Below, piece by piece: positions 1 to 13,500 of a stretch of 64,000 nucleotides of DNA. A program made the translations under genes and the position numbers. The notes beneath the pieces are model-generated. The model had not been told where the DNA came from. It did no database searches and saw only the letters and a list, made by a program, of their open reading frames with translations. The stretch is from Tetrahymena elliotti 4EA (taxonomy: Eukaryota > Ciliophora > Oligohymenophorea > Hymenostomatida > Tetrahymenidae): contig JH720294.1 in assembly GCA_000231825.2 (NCBI GenBank), positions 1,649,405 through 1,713,404 of the forward strand, given 5' to 3'. How positions within the stretch are numbered: the stretch's first letter is position 1; every line of letters begins with the position of its first letter.

Positions 1-1208
1 TCGAATTTTTTTTTTTAAATCTAAATTTATTTAAAAAAGAAAATTAAATTGAAATATTGCGTTTTATTTAAAAACTTTATGTAAAACTCAACTATCCAAA
101 TATTATCCATTCCTTACAACCATTTTGTCTAATCCTTTATCTGTATTCTCACAGATGAATATTGTTTCTTCATTCATTCGCTTTAAAAGTTTAAATTGTT
201 TTTAAATTTATTTTGTAAAAAACAACGATGCTTTGACAATAGCTAAAATTTTACAACCAACTTACTCAATATGTTTCTATTATTAAATAAATTAATTAAA
301 AATTGAAAGATAAGAAAAAAAGTTTAACAATAAACCAATTTTTCTTCTATTTTATCCTGAAAATATCTCAATTTTCAATTATAATTTATCAAGAATAAGT
401 AATTAAAATTGTTTATACAATTATTGTTGATTCAATAAATGCAAAAATTGGAAATTAAGGTAAAATTTCTCCAGCATCAATTTATCTCATAACTTCACTG
501 GAGTATAAGAGTTTATGCAAGCAGACTTTAAATATTAATTTATGTTATTTGAATATGAAACAGTTTTTTCAAAATAGAGTTTAAAAAATTCTTAAAAATA
601 TTACTAAATTTAAATTAGTTACTCTTAATAGAGATATTTAATAATAAAGAGCTAGTTGCTATTGAGCTTAATTAGAGTTATTGATTAATCTTAAAATTTT
701 AAACTAAATAGAATTAGCTTCAAATATTAACATATGAGAAAATGCAAAGCTGTTTTTTGTTTTGCTAAGATCATAAAAAAGTAAATATCTTACTAGAGTT
801 TATTAATCTATTTAGAATTGTAATTTTTTATTTAAATTTTCTCAATCCGCTAAAATAATTTATAAATTTAATTCAAAAGTAAAAAATGAAATAAATAGAC
901 AGATAGAGTTTAATTTAATATTCCAAGCAAAATTTATTACTCATTTAAATTTTGAGTTTGATTATCATGATCTTTTGAAATTTTAGGTTTAAATAAATTT
1001 TATGAATAGTTTTTTGAATTTGAAAGCATGAATTAAATTATTAAAGTAGAATTCTACTTAATTTTTAGATAATAAAAATAAAAAATCATATAACTTTTAT
1101 TGCTTCTTTATTTAAAAAAAAAAAATTTTTTCTGGGTAAAGATTTGTTTTATTGGGTCAATGATTTTGTTGTTCTACTTCAGATTCTGTGTCTTAATATT
1201 TTAGAATT
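1..1208. other. AT-rich flank, no supported gene
   Basis: I see no open frame with a convincing start, signal peptide or amino-acid diversity, even with the ciliate code. The stretch is A/T homopolymers and short repeats leading up to the first tRNA. The last bases before the tRNA, tattttagaatt, recur in front of the second tRNA copy. Confidence 0.5.
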
Positions 1209-1280
1209 AGCAGGGTGGCGAAGTGGAATCGCGTTGGGCTCATAACTCAAAGGTCGGAGGATCGAAACCTCTCTCTGCTA
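1209..1280 (+). tRNA. initiator tRNA-Met (CAT), copy 1
   Basis: The 72-nt sequence folds as a cloverleaf. The acceptor stem AGCAGGG pairs with CTCTGCT (one G-U), giving the A1:U72 pair typical of eukaryotic initiator tRNA. The anticodon CAT is at 1241-1243. The T loop reads ATCGAAAC, with A at positions 54 and 60 instead of the usual TTC, another eukaryotic initiator hallmark. T runs at 1284-1288 and 1290-1296 fit a Pol III terminator. There is no intron and no encoded CCA. The sequence is identical to the copy at 5904-5975. It supplies Met for translation start. Confidence 0.95.
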
Positions 1281-1604
1281 AAATTTTTATTTTTTTATTG
1301 GTTTTGTAAATAGAGAGAAAGATAATTTTTCTATTTTTTCTTAGCAGTAAGTAAGTAAGTAAATTATAAGTAAGTTTGTTACATTTGATAAGGATAAAAC
1401 ATGAAATTTAGTAAATTTAAACAAAATTATAATTTTTAAATAGAGGAATTAACAGTTAAAAACCTTTAATTTCATTGATAAACCTCGTAATTTTATTAGA
1501 ATTAACGTTTGTCTGTTTAAATTTTTTTGAGCCATTATTATTTACTTTAAAAATTGTATTAGTACAAGAATTCAAAGAATTAATCTTATTTCTCTTCTTT
1601 TGTA
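1281..1604. other. spacer between tRNA and furin-family gene 1
   Basis: It holds the tRNA's T-run terminator and the 3' flank of the minus-strand gene. A minus-strand frame around 1475-1600 resembles the tail of the second copy near 6310-6370, so the true last exon of gene 1 may reach into this spacer. Confidence 0.4.
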
Positions 1605-4082
1605 TCAACATAAGATAGTGGTTTTTAGAAAGACTAGTTATTTTTTACAGATGAGATCTATTATTGTATTTTCACACGATAGCATATCTTTTATATTATG
1701 TAAAAAACTTAGAAGATTATAGAAATTCCAATAAATCCAAACATAGTAAATATGTAACCTTTTCATTATTAAAATAAAATTATAAGTAAGATTCTGAGTT
1801 AATTTGAAATAAAAATATTTACAGTAATGAATGTTTTAAATTAAACTAGATGTTGTTGATGTTATTGATGAACTCATTTGCTAAATCATTATGCTAAGAT
1901 AAACAATCAAAGCTAAACTGACTGTTTCAGTTGCTATGATCATTATATTAGCTATATAATTTAAGAATGGTCTTTTCCAAATTAAATAAATAAGAAAGAT
2001 AAAATTAAGGCCAAGATGAATCCAACAAGCAAACTAAGATTTATCTTTATCCAGGAGAAAAAATCCTTAAAATATTGTGATTATTAGCTTTTTCCATTCA
2101 AATAAAATCCAAAATATTCTAGACAAGATATTAGATACTTCAATTTATTATATCGTGCTTGTGTACTGAGTTATGTCTTCAAATCTTACTTAATCATATG
2201 AATAACCTACTACATAGCTCCAGTATATTAACAGAGAAATATAAATAACCATAAAAACTATACTGAATACATAGTCTGTTATAGTGGTATTTTACTTCCA
2301 ATATAAAACAAATATAGAATCAAGGATTAAGAAGCTAGCTATTATCCTAAAGAGATTTACAAAAGCATTCCATTTGATAAAATTATAGATTTTCTAAGTT
2401 ATGCTTTGAGATTAGTTTGAATTGTTGGTTTAGGCGATTATAAAAAAAATAAATAAAAGGATTATGCATAACACAAGTAATATCAAAGCTAAAAAGCTGT
2501 TGATTAAGAAACTACTATAGAAACCGTCTACTTTCAATATTGTATTTGAGTTGTTAAATTCAAGTAAAATTTGATTGTCATCTTTTGATAAAAAGTCAAA
2601 AGAATTTGGTATAACAGTGAATAAATGATGAGCATAGCTGGATTTTAATTCAAATTAGTTCATCTATAATAAAATGAGATAAGGAGAAAATATATAGTTG
2701 CCAAGATTTTGTTAATTTTAAATGAAATTCCATCCTAAAGCAGAGCCGAAATTAGTAAATATAGATGAAAGAGTAATTATACAAATATTAGCAATGGACA
2801 GAATATCGATTATTTTAGTATATAGTTCGATATCGGCTAATCCTTAGCTAAAAGTGTTGGATTAACTTTGAAGATTTCTAATCATTTTAGTTGATTTTTA
2901 ATTTTCTATTTGGTCTTAATGACGACTTAATTAAGATTCACAATATTAATTAAATTTATTTAAACAATAACCAAATTAGCAAACAAGACATTCATTATTA
3001 TTACTTTTGTTAGAATAAATTAAGCAATTTTGATTTATCAATTAGCATTCATTATATTTCTAATTCCAGAAATGTCCTTAATCACATTTTTTCTAACAAA
3101 ACTAAGACTAAAGATTAAATTCAAAGTTGATAGAACAAGATTTGCAATTCTTTTCTGAAGGGCCACTGCATTCTGCACAAGATTTATCACAAGGTCTACA
3201 ATTATTAGAATTACTTTTTTAATTAATTTAAAAAATATGAACTATTTTTGGAAACAAACAAACAAAAAAACTAATAAAATGCGTTGATTTGAATTCAATT
3301 AGTGTTGAGAAACTTTAAAAAATGAATTACCTTTCTAAAAAAAAGCCTTTATCACATTCTTTGCAATAGCCAGAGTAACATGATTTACAATTTATTATAT
3401 CTATTTTACACTTTTAATATTCTTCTGAGTGCTAATTTTCCTTTTGATATTCTCTTAATCTTTCAAATTAATTCTGGCTTTATTTTATCTGATTTGATTT
3501 GAAATCTGGCTATTTTTTTAAAACAAATACATTAATTTTTATTTCCTTTTTTGTCAAATTTACTCAAAATTAAATTTTAATTTTTCAATCAAATACAATC
3601 AAAATCCCATCCCTTTCACTATTTAGACTCAGCTATCTAAAGATACATTTAAATTAAAATTGTCTACATTTTCAGATGATAGAAAATATTACAGACTGCA
3701 TCTCAATTACAAAGTTTGAGTCTTTATGTAAAATATTGATGGGTTTAATTATATCTTGAGACACAAAAGCAAAACAAAAAAAATTTTAGATTTTCTTTCT
3801 TATCAGCAAGAAATGTAAAAAAAAGTTTTTAAAACTTTTAATAGCCAATTCTATTTAAATGCTTGCTATTTATTGAAAAATTTAGTATTATCTCTAAGCT
3901 GATGAGTTATTAAGTGACAAATATTCATTAAAGGAAATACTGGAAAAGGAAAATGTTGAGATTAAAACAAAAACTGTATTTTTTGAAAAAGGTTTGACAA
4001 AAATGTGATATAAATTTACTTGTTTAAAATATCCTATTTCTGCTCTTGATAGGGTAATAAAAATTAGTATGAAGTAAATCAT
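1605..4082 (-). CDS. Furin-repeat multi-membrane-span protein, copy 1
   Basis: I infer a receptor-like surface protein with an extracellular cysteine-rich part and a C-terminal block of about six or seven membrane spans. Exon 1 (4020-4082) starts MIYFILIFITLSRAEIGY, a clear signal peptide, and ends in phase 0 at GTAAAT. The middle exons (about 3330-3960) are uncertain. Exon 3331-about 3550 joins 1605-3213 across an intron at 3214-3330; the split serine codon keeps the frame. This join reads CXXC-type knots (CKSCYSGYCKECD, CRPCDKSCAECSGPS) typical of furin/growth-factor-receptor repeats. The membrane block includes WNAFVNLFRIIASFLILDS and IFWILFEWKKLIITIFQG. The last intron, conserved in the paralogs near 1680-1800, makes the 3' end uncertain. 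Partner and ligand are unknown. Paralogs lie at 6314, 10594 and 45801. Confidence 0.7.
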
Positions 4083-5903
4083 AATTTTGGTCTATGTTTG
4101 TTTGGTTTCAATTTGAAATAATGAAGAAATGATTCCTTTTATCTTATAAATCTAATTCTAAATAAATTTAAACAAAATATATTTATTATAAATATTTACT
4201 TAGTTGATTTCTGTGTTTAACTTCAAATTGTCTTTATGACTGATAGCAATCAGAGATCTATTAAGAAACAATAAAAAATCCCAAATTTACAAACTAATCT
4301 TATCTATTCTATTGATTAATTTTATTGTTTATTAATTAAATTAGTAAAGAATGTTTTATAAATACACAAACACCTTAGAGTAGCAAAAAAGAAGCAGAAA
4401 TCTAAGTTCATAAATACAATTTAAAAGTGCATATAATTAACATTAATTTAAACTAAATTATAACTATCATAAATTCTCCCAGAAATTTTATTTACAAATC
4501 AATCCCAGATTAATTGAAACTCACATATCTTAAATATAAATAATTGTCATTTTAGAATTAGTAAAAAGGAAAACACGCTTTATGAAGCCATGCGTATTGA
4601 ATTTAGATAAGAAAAAATCTAATTGTAAAAAAAAGAATGTAAATATTCTTTAGATAGATTTGGGGTAATTAAGAAATAATTAAAAAATATAGTTTGACTT
4701 TTGATGATCTATTAATTATATTAAAAACCTAAAGATAACAAAAATTACAAATCAAAGCTTTGAATCTATGAAAAGCAATTGATCGAAATATTTAGCAAAT
4801 ATGCGGTGATAAATTCCTTCACAAAATTATAATTAATTTGAACTAAATTGAGAATAGTAAAATTATTATTAAATTTGACAAGAAAGATTTATTGCCTTAT
4901 CAAAAAGCAATCCGATTCTCAAAAAAAAAATTAGTTTTATATTTACTAGTCCATTTTGGTTAATACTAAAATCTTGAAACACGAACTGAATAAACACAAT
5001 AATATTTATAAAGAAAATCGTTTTTCTTGTTATATATATTTAATTTATCATTTCAGGCTTATTGTATCTAATTGAATACTTATTACAAACTATTCAAATA
5101 AATGAAGAAAAACTATAAATTTTAATAGTTACTAGTCAAAATTCATTGTTGCTGTAAATTAAAATGAGGATTTATTTTTGACCATAAATTAAACAAAATT
5201 AATATTTTATCTGTAAAAATTGTTATGTTTTTTTTGATAGTTTGTATCATTTACTTTTTACTTCATAACCAATAAATATATATTTGCTACTGTTTTACTT
5301 TTGATCTATTTTAATATTGGCGATGTTTTACTATTTATGTTAGACAAATAATATTTTTATTACAGAAATAAAAATACTTTAAAGTTATGATTTTAAAAAA
5401 ACTATGGTTTTTAATACAATAATAATTTGTGTTTTATATTTATAAATTAGAAGTAAGTTAAAAATATCTTTCTTAATAAAAATTTACTTCTAAATTGACT
5501 TTGCATTATTCGCTTAAATACAAAATATTGGAATATTAACATATAAATACTTTCTTTTTTGTTAAAATAAAATAATTATCTTATTTAGATTTAAACAGTT
5601 CTTCAATATGTAATCTTTTGAATAATTATTGAAAGCGTTATTAAAATTATTTAAAAAAAATAGAAAAAAAGTTTTAAATGCTCAATTTGAATGAATTTAC
5701 ACTTTAATTTGGTTTAATATAAAGGGAAGAACCACTAACTTAAATTTATTAAATTAAAATCCTTTAAAAAATTTGTCAAAAAAAATCCATTAATGGTTTA
5801 TTTTAAGCATTATTTAACAAATAAGTTTACTCATGATATTAGCTGGTTAATTAAACAATTTTGTTGATCTAATTCAAAATCCGCAACTTATTATTTTAGA
5901 ATT
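4083..5903. other. spacer between duplicated units, no supported gene
   Basis: This 1.8-kb AT-rich stretch lies between the 5' end of furin-family gene 1 and tRNA copy 2. I found no frame with convincing coding character. The 5' part presumably carries the promoter of the minus-strand gene. Confidence 0.45.
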
Positions 5904-5975
5904 AGCAGGGTGGCGAAGTGGAATCGCGTTGGGCTCATAACTCAAAGGTCGGAGGATCGAAACCTCTCTCTGCTA
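5904..5975 (+). tRNA. initiator tRNA-Met (CAT), copy 2
   Basis: It is base-for-base identical to the tRNA at 1209-1280, with anticodon CAT at 5936-5938, the A1:U72 end pair and an ATCGAAAC T loop. The upstream bases tattttagaatt are also shared, and a T run follows directly. The wider flanks are diverged, so the tRNA itself is under strong constraint. It lies 3' of furin-family gene 2 exactly as copy 1 lies 3' of gene 1. Confidence 0.95.
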
Positions 5976-6313
5976 AAATTTTTTTTTTTGATTAAATTTT
6001 TGAAATCTTAATTTAAATATCATTAAAATAATTTTGAGAAAAATGAAAAAATAGTGAAATAGTTTATTTAAAGATATTTTACATATAATTTCTGATATCG
6101 TTATTCAATAAATAATCTAAAATTTTTTGAATAAAATTATGTGACAACATAACTTTATTGTCAAAAATTTTAACTTTTAAGGACTACAAAAACATGAAAT
6201 AAATATTTCAATACTAATTCCAATAACTATAATTTTATTATTTCTTTTCTGATGATGTTAACACTGGTCTTTACCAGTACCTCCTAGTTTAAAAATTGTA
6301 TTAATAGAGGAAC
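5976..6313. other. spacer, tRNA terminator and 3' flank of gene 2
   Basis: It holds a T run just after the tRNA and AT-rich sequence. Nothing else is recognised. Weak similarity to 1281-1604 fits the unit duplication. Confidence 0.45.
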
Positions 6314-8719
6314 TCATAGATCTTATCCTCTCTATCTTCTTTTGTTTCTTAAATAGTAAAGCTTTATTAGGTTATCCTTTTACCTTGTTAACTATACTAA
6401 TTATTTTCTCTATTTTTAAACAATTCTTAAAAGAGGTAGAAAGCTTAAATCATTATTGAAAGAGAAATAAACCCTATCATTAAATATCTATAGCCTAATT
6501 ATTTTAAAAGAATACATACATATTGTTAAAACATTCATTAAAAAAATTTTACTGTCATGCATTTTTTAAATAAAATCATATGATGATAAATTTAAATTTT
6601 GACTAATTTTTCCAACTATAATACCAAGAAATATTATTAAAATTAGGTTGACTGTTTCTAAAGTAATAACAAATATGCTTATTATTTGGTTTGTGAAGGG
6701 TCTTTTCCATAATAAATAAATTATAAAAAGAGAGTTAAGACAAATATGAATCCAACAAACTATTTAAGATTTATCTGCATCAAAAACTAAGAATCCTTAT
6801 AATATTGTGATTATTGCCTTTTTCCATTCAAATAAAATCCAAAAAATTCTTGCAAAAACATTAGATGTAATTGTCTCTTAAATTAAGCTAGAGTATTGTG
6901 CTTACTTTTAATATGTAATATTATCATAACAATATACTACTATGTAGCTCCAGTAGATTAACAGAGAAATGTAAATAATAATAAAAACTATACTGAATAT
7001 ATAGTCAGTCATAGTAGTATTTTTCTTCCAATATAAAACAAATATAGAATCAAGGATAAAAAAACTAGCTATTATTCTAAAAAGATTTACAAAAGATTTC
7101 CATTTGATCAAATCATAGATTTTTTAAATCAAATTTTCAGGTTATTCATAAGCACATGTTTAGAAAATTATAAAAAAAATAAATAAAAGGAGTATGCATA
7201 ACCCAAGTGATATCAAAGGTAAAAAGCAATTAATCGTTAAACTACTATAGAAATCATCTATTTTTGATATTGTATTTTGATTGTTGAATTGAAGTAAAAT
7301 TTGATTGTCATCGGTTGATAAAAACTCAAAGGAATTTGGTAAAACAGTGAATAAATGGTGGGCGTAGCTTGATTTTAATTCAAATTAGTTCATCTGTAAT
7401 AAAATGAGATAAGGAGAAAATATATAGTTTCCAGTTAATTGTTAGTTTTATATGTAATTCCATCCTACGATTGATCCATAGTTTGTAAATAGAGAAGAAA
7501 GAATTATGATTGCTATATTAATTATAGATAAAATATCAATCACCTTAGTATATAGTTCTCTATTATCAAAGAGGATTTAATCATTAATCTAAAGAAATCT
7601 CTTTGGTTTGTTATTTTTAATAGTATTTTTCTTGAAAATTTGTAATTAATTCTAGAATTAATTAAAACTGTAAATACTTTAAAGCAAATCTAGATTTTGT
7701 TCATGGTCAAGATTATTTTTAGGTTGTATGTTGGTCTTACTTTTTAATTAAAAAATAAATTGTATTTTTATGATAGATAATAGAAAATATAAAAGAAAAG
7801 GCTAAATTAAATTACTTTTTATCAATTGGGTTTCTGAATTTCATTTTAGGATTTATTTGGAAATAAACAAATTTGATGTTAGAAAAAATATTATTAATGC
7901 TTTTGTTATCTTCAATTTATTAAAATTCATTATGTGGTAATTGATAGTCTCCTTCAAAATACAAACTGTTGTTTTTGTTTCTTTTAGAATCTAAATCAGG
8001 CTAATTTTTTATAATAAAAACTTTAATTAAGAAAATTCTAATCACAAAAGAATATCTATCTATCTATTTATCTTTCAAGTGATTTTTCTTTTAACAGAAA
8101 AAAGTGGTCAGCAGATAATTATGAAAATCTATCTTATCACACAAAAATTTAAGCAAAATCAAAAATCATTAAAATATTACTGATTGAAACATTGGTTTAA
8201 CTTTTGTTTTGAAGCCATTTAATTAAGATACAAGTAAACCTTCAAAAATAAGTTGAAACTTTATTAAAATTGTAATAAATTACATCCATCTATTTTTACT
8301 ATCTTTAGCTCTCAATTTCAGCTAAAATTAAGATTTTCATATTAAATTCTAGTGCATCTTTATTTTACTTTCAATTTTCGTTTTGAAGTTTTTATTAATC
8401 AATCAACGTATCAGAAATATTTTGTATTTTTTTAGTAAAAAGAGAAGTTCTTTCATCATAGAAAGTTTAAATAATCTAAATTTTAAAACTCCATTTTAAT
8501 GTTAACTTGAATATTTTTTTAGATTGTTTTGCTTATTTTACAAGCTTTTCTGTTTTTTAACACCACTGAGTCTGAAAAATAAAAGAATGTGAGGTTATTA
8601 TTATTATTTTAAATAGAAAATATGTAAGCCAAAGTTACCTTTATGATTAGATCTCTCTAAATGATTATCAAAGTAAATAAAAATAGGCATATGAATAATA
8701 GAATCATGGTGGATTTCAT
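6314..8719 (-). CDS. Furin-family membrane protein copy 2, cysteine repeats lost
   Basis: The start exon (8639-8719) reads MKSTMILLFICLFLFTLI, a signal peptide, and ends in phase 0 at GTAAC, as in copies 1 and 3. A later exon (about 7815-8010) reads PDLDSKRNKNNSLYFEGD and leads across an intron ending near 7735 into NKTNIQPKNNLDHEQ, then ELYTKVIDILSIINIAII. The rest is the same membrane block as copy 1 (IKWKSFVNLFRIIASFFILD, IFWILFEWKKAIITILQG). The block is open to TGA at 6314, with a likely frame-neutral intron near 6430-6550. No CXXC furin knots are seen, unlike copies 1, 3 and 4. Exons between 8010 and 8638 are only partly resolved; one includes TQWCQKTEKL. The N-terminal half was either replaced or lost after duplication. 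Confidence 0.6.
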
Positions 8720-10593
8720 TTTTGTTAATTTTCTTTCGGATGTTTAATGGTTGGAAATCTTATGCCTTGAGAAAAATTCTGCTCGATAAATTGGTTAATA
8801 GTATAGTGAGATTTGAATTTTCTCTTTCTTTTTTGTTTGAAAAATTTTTAAAAAAATTAAAAGTCTATAATCAAATAATTATTAGTATTTGAAGAATTAC
8901 CATCTTCTATTTACAATAATCTTCATTAAATAGTTAAAATCAAAAAATTTTATCAGCAAAAATTAAGAAGGGTGAATGAATTAAAAAAAATTAAGAAATA
9001 AGAAAAAACTAAAAAAATTAATTAATTAATATCTAATTTTGTAATTAAGTAAATCAAGTTGAAAACAAAACCAAATTTCTTTCTTATCCACAATTTAGAA
9101 GAATAAATAGAAAATACAAATTTAAAAAAAATATAAATATCTCTTTTTTTCTTAATCAATTACTTATCTCTCTCTCTTTGCTTTCTATTGTCAATTTAAT
9201 TTATTTTTTTATTTAACAAAAAGAATCTTTCAGGTTTTACATTACTTCCTTTAGCTTAGAAGCTAAATAAATTTACATATTACTCATTTACAAACAAAAC
9301 ATTCACTCAAATAAAATTTAAATTGAATTATTAAATAACATATAAGTAGCGTATTCTTAATACATCATTTATTTTCCATTTTTCAAAATAAAAAAATAAA
9401 CTAAAATCATTTCGTGTTGATTTATCTTTTAGATTTTAGAGTGAAGAATAAGAAATAGATATTAGATAAAAAAATAAGGGATTAGAATGAACTTTTTATT
9501 TATTTTTAATTTGTAATAATCAATATAGCACAAAATTTCTAAAACTAAAAATTTGATATTCAATTTTTAGGCAGAATTTCAACATATTTCCTATTTAATT
9601 TATGTAAGCAAGTAAGATTATTTGCTAATTTCATTGAATTTTTTAGAATTAGTTTTTATTAAATTCAAATATGATTTTAATTTTAAATTACCAACATAAA
9701 TACATTTTATTTTTTATAATTAGAATGATTTCTTAAATAATTTTTCTATTCAAACTAAAATTTAAAAATACTTGCCTGAGACTTCATTGTAAGGAATTTA
9801 AGAATTTTCTACTTATATCTGATGTACTTATTTACTTTTAAAAAATAAAGCTAATTTCTTTTATTTTTCTTTAATTAAACCTAAAATAATTCTTATGATT
9901 TTAACTCATAAACAGCGAAAATAAAATATAATTTATTTTATTTTATCAAATGAAAAATTTATTTTTTAAATATTTAGAAAAATTAAAAAAAGATAATACA
10001 ACATTTGATACAAAAACATTTCACAATCTTCAAATAATGTATTAATTAATCTACATAATCAAAGCTCATTTGGCTGGTCTTTTTTAATTTTTAAGTCAAG
10101 ACATGTATCATTTAAATTAAATCAGATTGATTTCTGAATAATAATCTTTAGCAAAATTGTTAAAATACTAATTTAGTATTTTTTTATTAGATTTTTAATA
10201 TAATTAATATAGAATTTGATTTGATTAATGAAGAGAATTTATTTTTGATCTATTATATTCATTTCTCCAATAGTCTTTTATAGCAACTTAACACAGACAT
10301 CAAAATTGAGATTAGAATCAAACTATTCAAAGCAGAGAGGGGTTAACAAATTTATTATTTCAAATACTTAAGATTTGATTTAAATTAATTTTAGAATTCA
10401 AAATAATGATTTAAATCATAATCATAAATTTTTTAACTAAAAAATGAATAGATAAATAATAAAACTGTTCTTTCAAAATTTAAAAACCCTTTATTTAGAA
10501 TATTTTGTTTAGTCTAGCATCTCTATAATATTTTCTAAATTACTCTCTGATACTTATTATACCATCTTGTTTTTTGTTGTTTGTTGTTCAATT
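8720..10593. other. spacer, no supported gene
   Basis: This is AT-rich with many homopolymers and TTAATTAA-like runs. I see no credible exon on either strand. It separates the 5' end of furin-family gene 2 from the 3' end of gene 3. Confidence 0.45.
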
Positions 10594-13500
10594 TCATTGA
10601 ATCTTTAAACTTTTAAGAGTCTTAAATATACTAAGGCTCTTTTCATTATTTAAAAAAACTATAAGATCATAGAAAGGGCAATCTAGGCAAACATCAAAAT
10701 TTTGTAAGCTAATTTTATTTTTAAAAAAATATTTTTATGTAAATAAGAAAATAAAAAATAGGAGAAATAAATTTTTAATAAAGATTTTAAAAAAATAAAG
10801 ATAATTTTTACCTATTTGCATTGAATGGGATAAGTCCGAAACATCTTAAGAATTTTTGGCTTAATCTTGAGTAAAAATAATACCAAGAAATAGAATAAGA
10901 AAAATGTTAATAAGCTCGAAAACTATTAATATAGTATTCTCTATATGATTAATGAATGGCTTACTAATAACCAAATAAATAAGAAATAGACCATTTATTC
11001 CACAATGAATCCAACAGCAGCGATTTTCTGAGTTTAAATTAAAAATATATAAAGCTTAAACCATTGTTATTATAATTTTTTTCCATTCCAAAAAGATCCA
11101 TAAACTTCTTGATAGAATATTGCTAATTTCAACTTAACAGAATAAATTCTAAAATTATGTGATTAAATTGAAAGGTATATTATAGTATTATGATGTTATG
11201 ATATAAGTCCAGTATAATTATAAAGGTACATATAAGACTATAAATAAAATAACAGCAGCTAAATCTATGTTCTCTTGTTTAAACTTAGCAACAAATAATA
11301 TAACTGAGTTAATCACTAAGAAACTTGATGTTATTCTAAACACATTTATAAATAAATTCCATTTAATAAAGTTGTAAATCTATGATAATCTATAGCTACT
11401 TTCAAAATTTGTTTTATATTTTTTTGATAGCTCAAAGCCAATACATAATAAATAGCAAAGTATGATGAGAATTATTTACAAAAAGCAGTTGTTATATACA
11501 GAATTCCAGAATTAATTTACTGAGATGAAATTATTATATTTGTTAAATTCATAAAGCACAATTTAATTTTGAGTAGAAGTACTAAAGAAATTAGGTATTA
11601 AAGAAAAAACATGATGAGAGTAGCTCATTTTTATTTCAAACTAGTCCATCCATAATGGTATAAGCTTTTATGAAAAGATGTAATTTCCGATTTATTATTA
11701 ATTTTGTATGAATATGAGACCAAACGAAGACCCAAAAGGAGCTATAAAAGAAGAGAGTAGAGTCAAAGAAATATTTATTACTGATAATATACTAAGTATT
11801 TGGAATTAATTTTAACTATTCTCAAAATTATCGTAACAATTTTTATCAGGCGCTTTTGATTTCTCATCATAACAACCTATCTTCTAAGTAAATTAATTCA
11901 TCTCTTATTAACTATTAATTGACTCTTTAGTCTCACAAAGTTATGTAAATTAACTCAATACCAAACCGCCTCTGCAAGTAATACACTGATTTTTATTTTT
12001 GCCTTAACAAACTAAACAATCCCTATCACAATCTTAACATGTCTTTGAAGGAGTGTCATAAAAAGAGCCTTCTTCACAAAGACTACATGTACCAAAAGAA
12101 GGTTATAATATGTATTTTGCTGGACAAGATAAACAGTCCGATTCTTAAGGACCTTTACATTTAACACAAGACTTATTACAGGGCTAACAAATGCCATTAC
12201 TGTCTAAATATTATGTTTTTTGACATTATGCTGAACATAGAGGGTTATTAGGGAGGCATTAAGAGCAAGTTCTATTTATTTAATCAAAGTATTACTCTTA
12301 TTTACAAGAAAAAACACAAGAAATATTTAATTGTATATCTTTAATACATTATACACATTTCTTTTAATCTGGATGAAAAATATATCCTGACCCACAAGTA
12401 ATACTTCCATCACTCTAAATTATTTAGCAATCACTTTTCTCACTTTTAATAAATAATTAACTAACTAATTAATTGATAATTTTCTTCAAAAAATTTTTAC
12501 TCTGCAAGATAACCAGACTTGCATGTGCATTGATTATTTGAATCTTAAATTTAATTAGGCTTAAAACAACCACAACCTAGGGGATTACTAAAGCAAGCAA
12601 TGCAAGACTAATTCTACTAACAATCAGAACACTTTTTAGGACATGATAGACATTAATTAGAATTTAAATAAAATTACTATTCACACTTACTGCAAGCACC
12701 TTCTTAGTATGATGAACAGTTAGTAATTTTTTTTAAACACTAATTGTTACTATTAATATTAATAGTTTTTAATTTTTACTAATTTAATATTGAGTATAAA
12801 AGAGTTACAATAGCACATATTCTGATGAGCAACTTTTACAACTTAATGGATTATCACTATCACAATCAATACATCCATTTCCGTCATTACATGGTTAGCA
12901 AGTAGAAATAATGTCTATATAATAGCCTGTATCACATGATTAACATTCATTTTATGAACTGCAAGTTTTACAACCTGTAGGACACTATTAGCATTAATTG
13001 TTTGCAACAAAAAAATTAATGATACATTCTTAACATGTATTTCCATTTAAAACTTAGCAATTTGGAATATCTAAAATGCAATAACCTCTATTAAAAAAAA
13101 TTAATTAAAATCATAATATTTTGATTCTTACTTATTACAGTATTAAAATTATTATTTAAAGTGATTGAAATTTCTTTGATTTTTTAAATTAGCTTCATGT
13201 TTAATTTTTATTTATTCATTTGGAAAATTTTTTAATCTTAACTTTGGATTTTTTTATGTTTTTTCATTTTTAAAATACTGTGAATTCTCATCTCATATTT
13301 AAGGAACAAATTTTTTCAAAATTTTTGGTCCTTAATCTTCTTTTACTTTTTTTTCACCTGGTTTTTTGGTGTTTATTTATTTTTTTTTTTTTTAAACCTA
13401 ATATTCAAACCAATTTTGATTTACATTTGGATTTTGAATTATGAAACAATAATACTAAAAATCATTTTTATTTTATTCACAACAAAATTTGTACATCTAT

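Noticed and set aside
12012..12197. Minus-strand frame starting MAFVSPVISLV
   Set aside because: Shifted frame of furin-family gene 3; the true frame reads cysteine knots CQPCNKSCVKCKGP.
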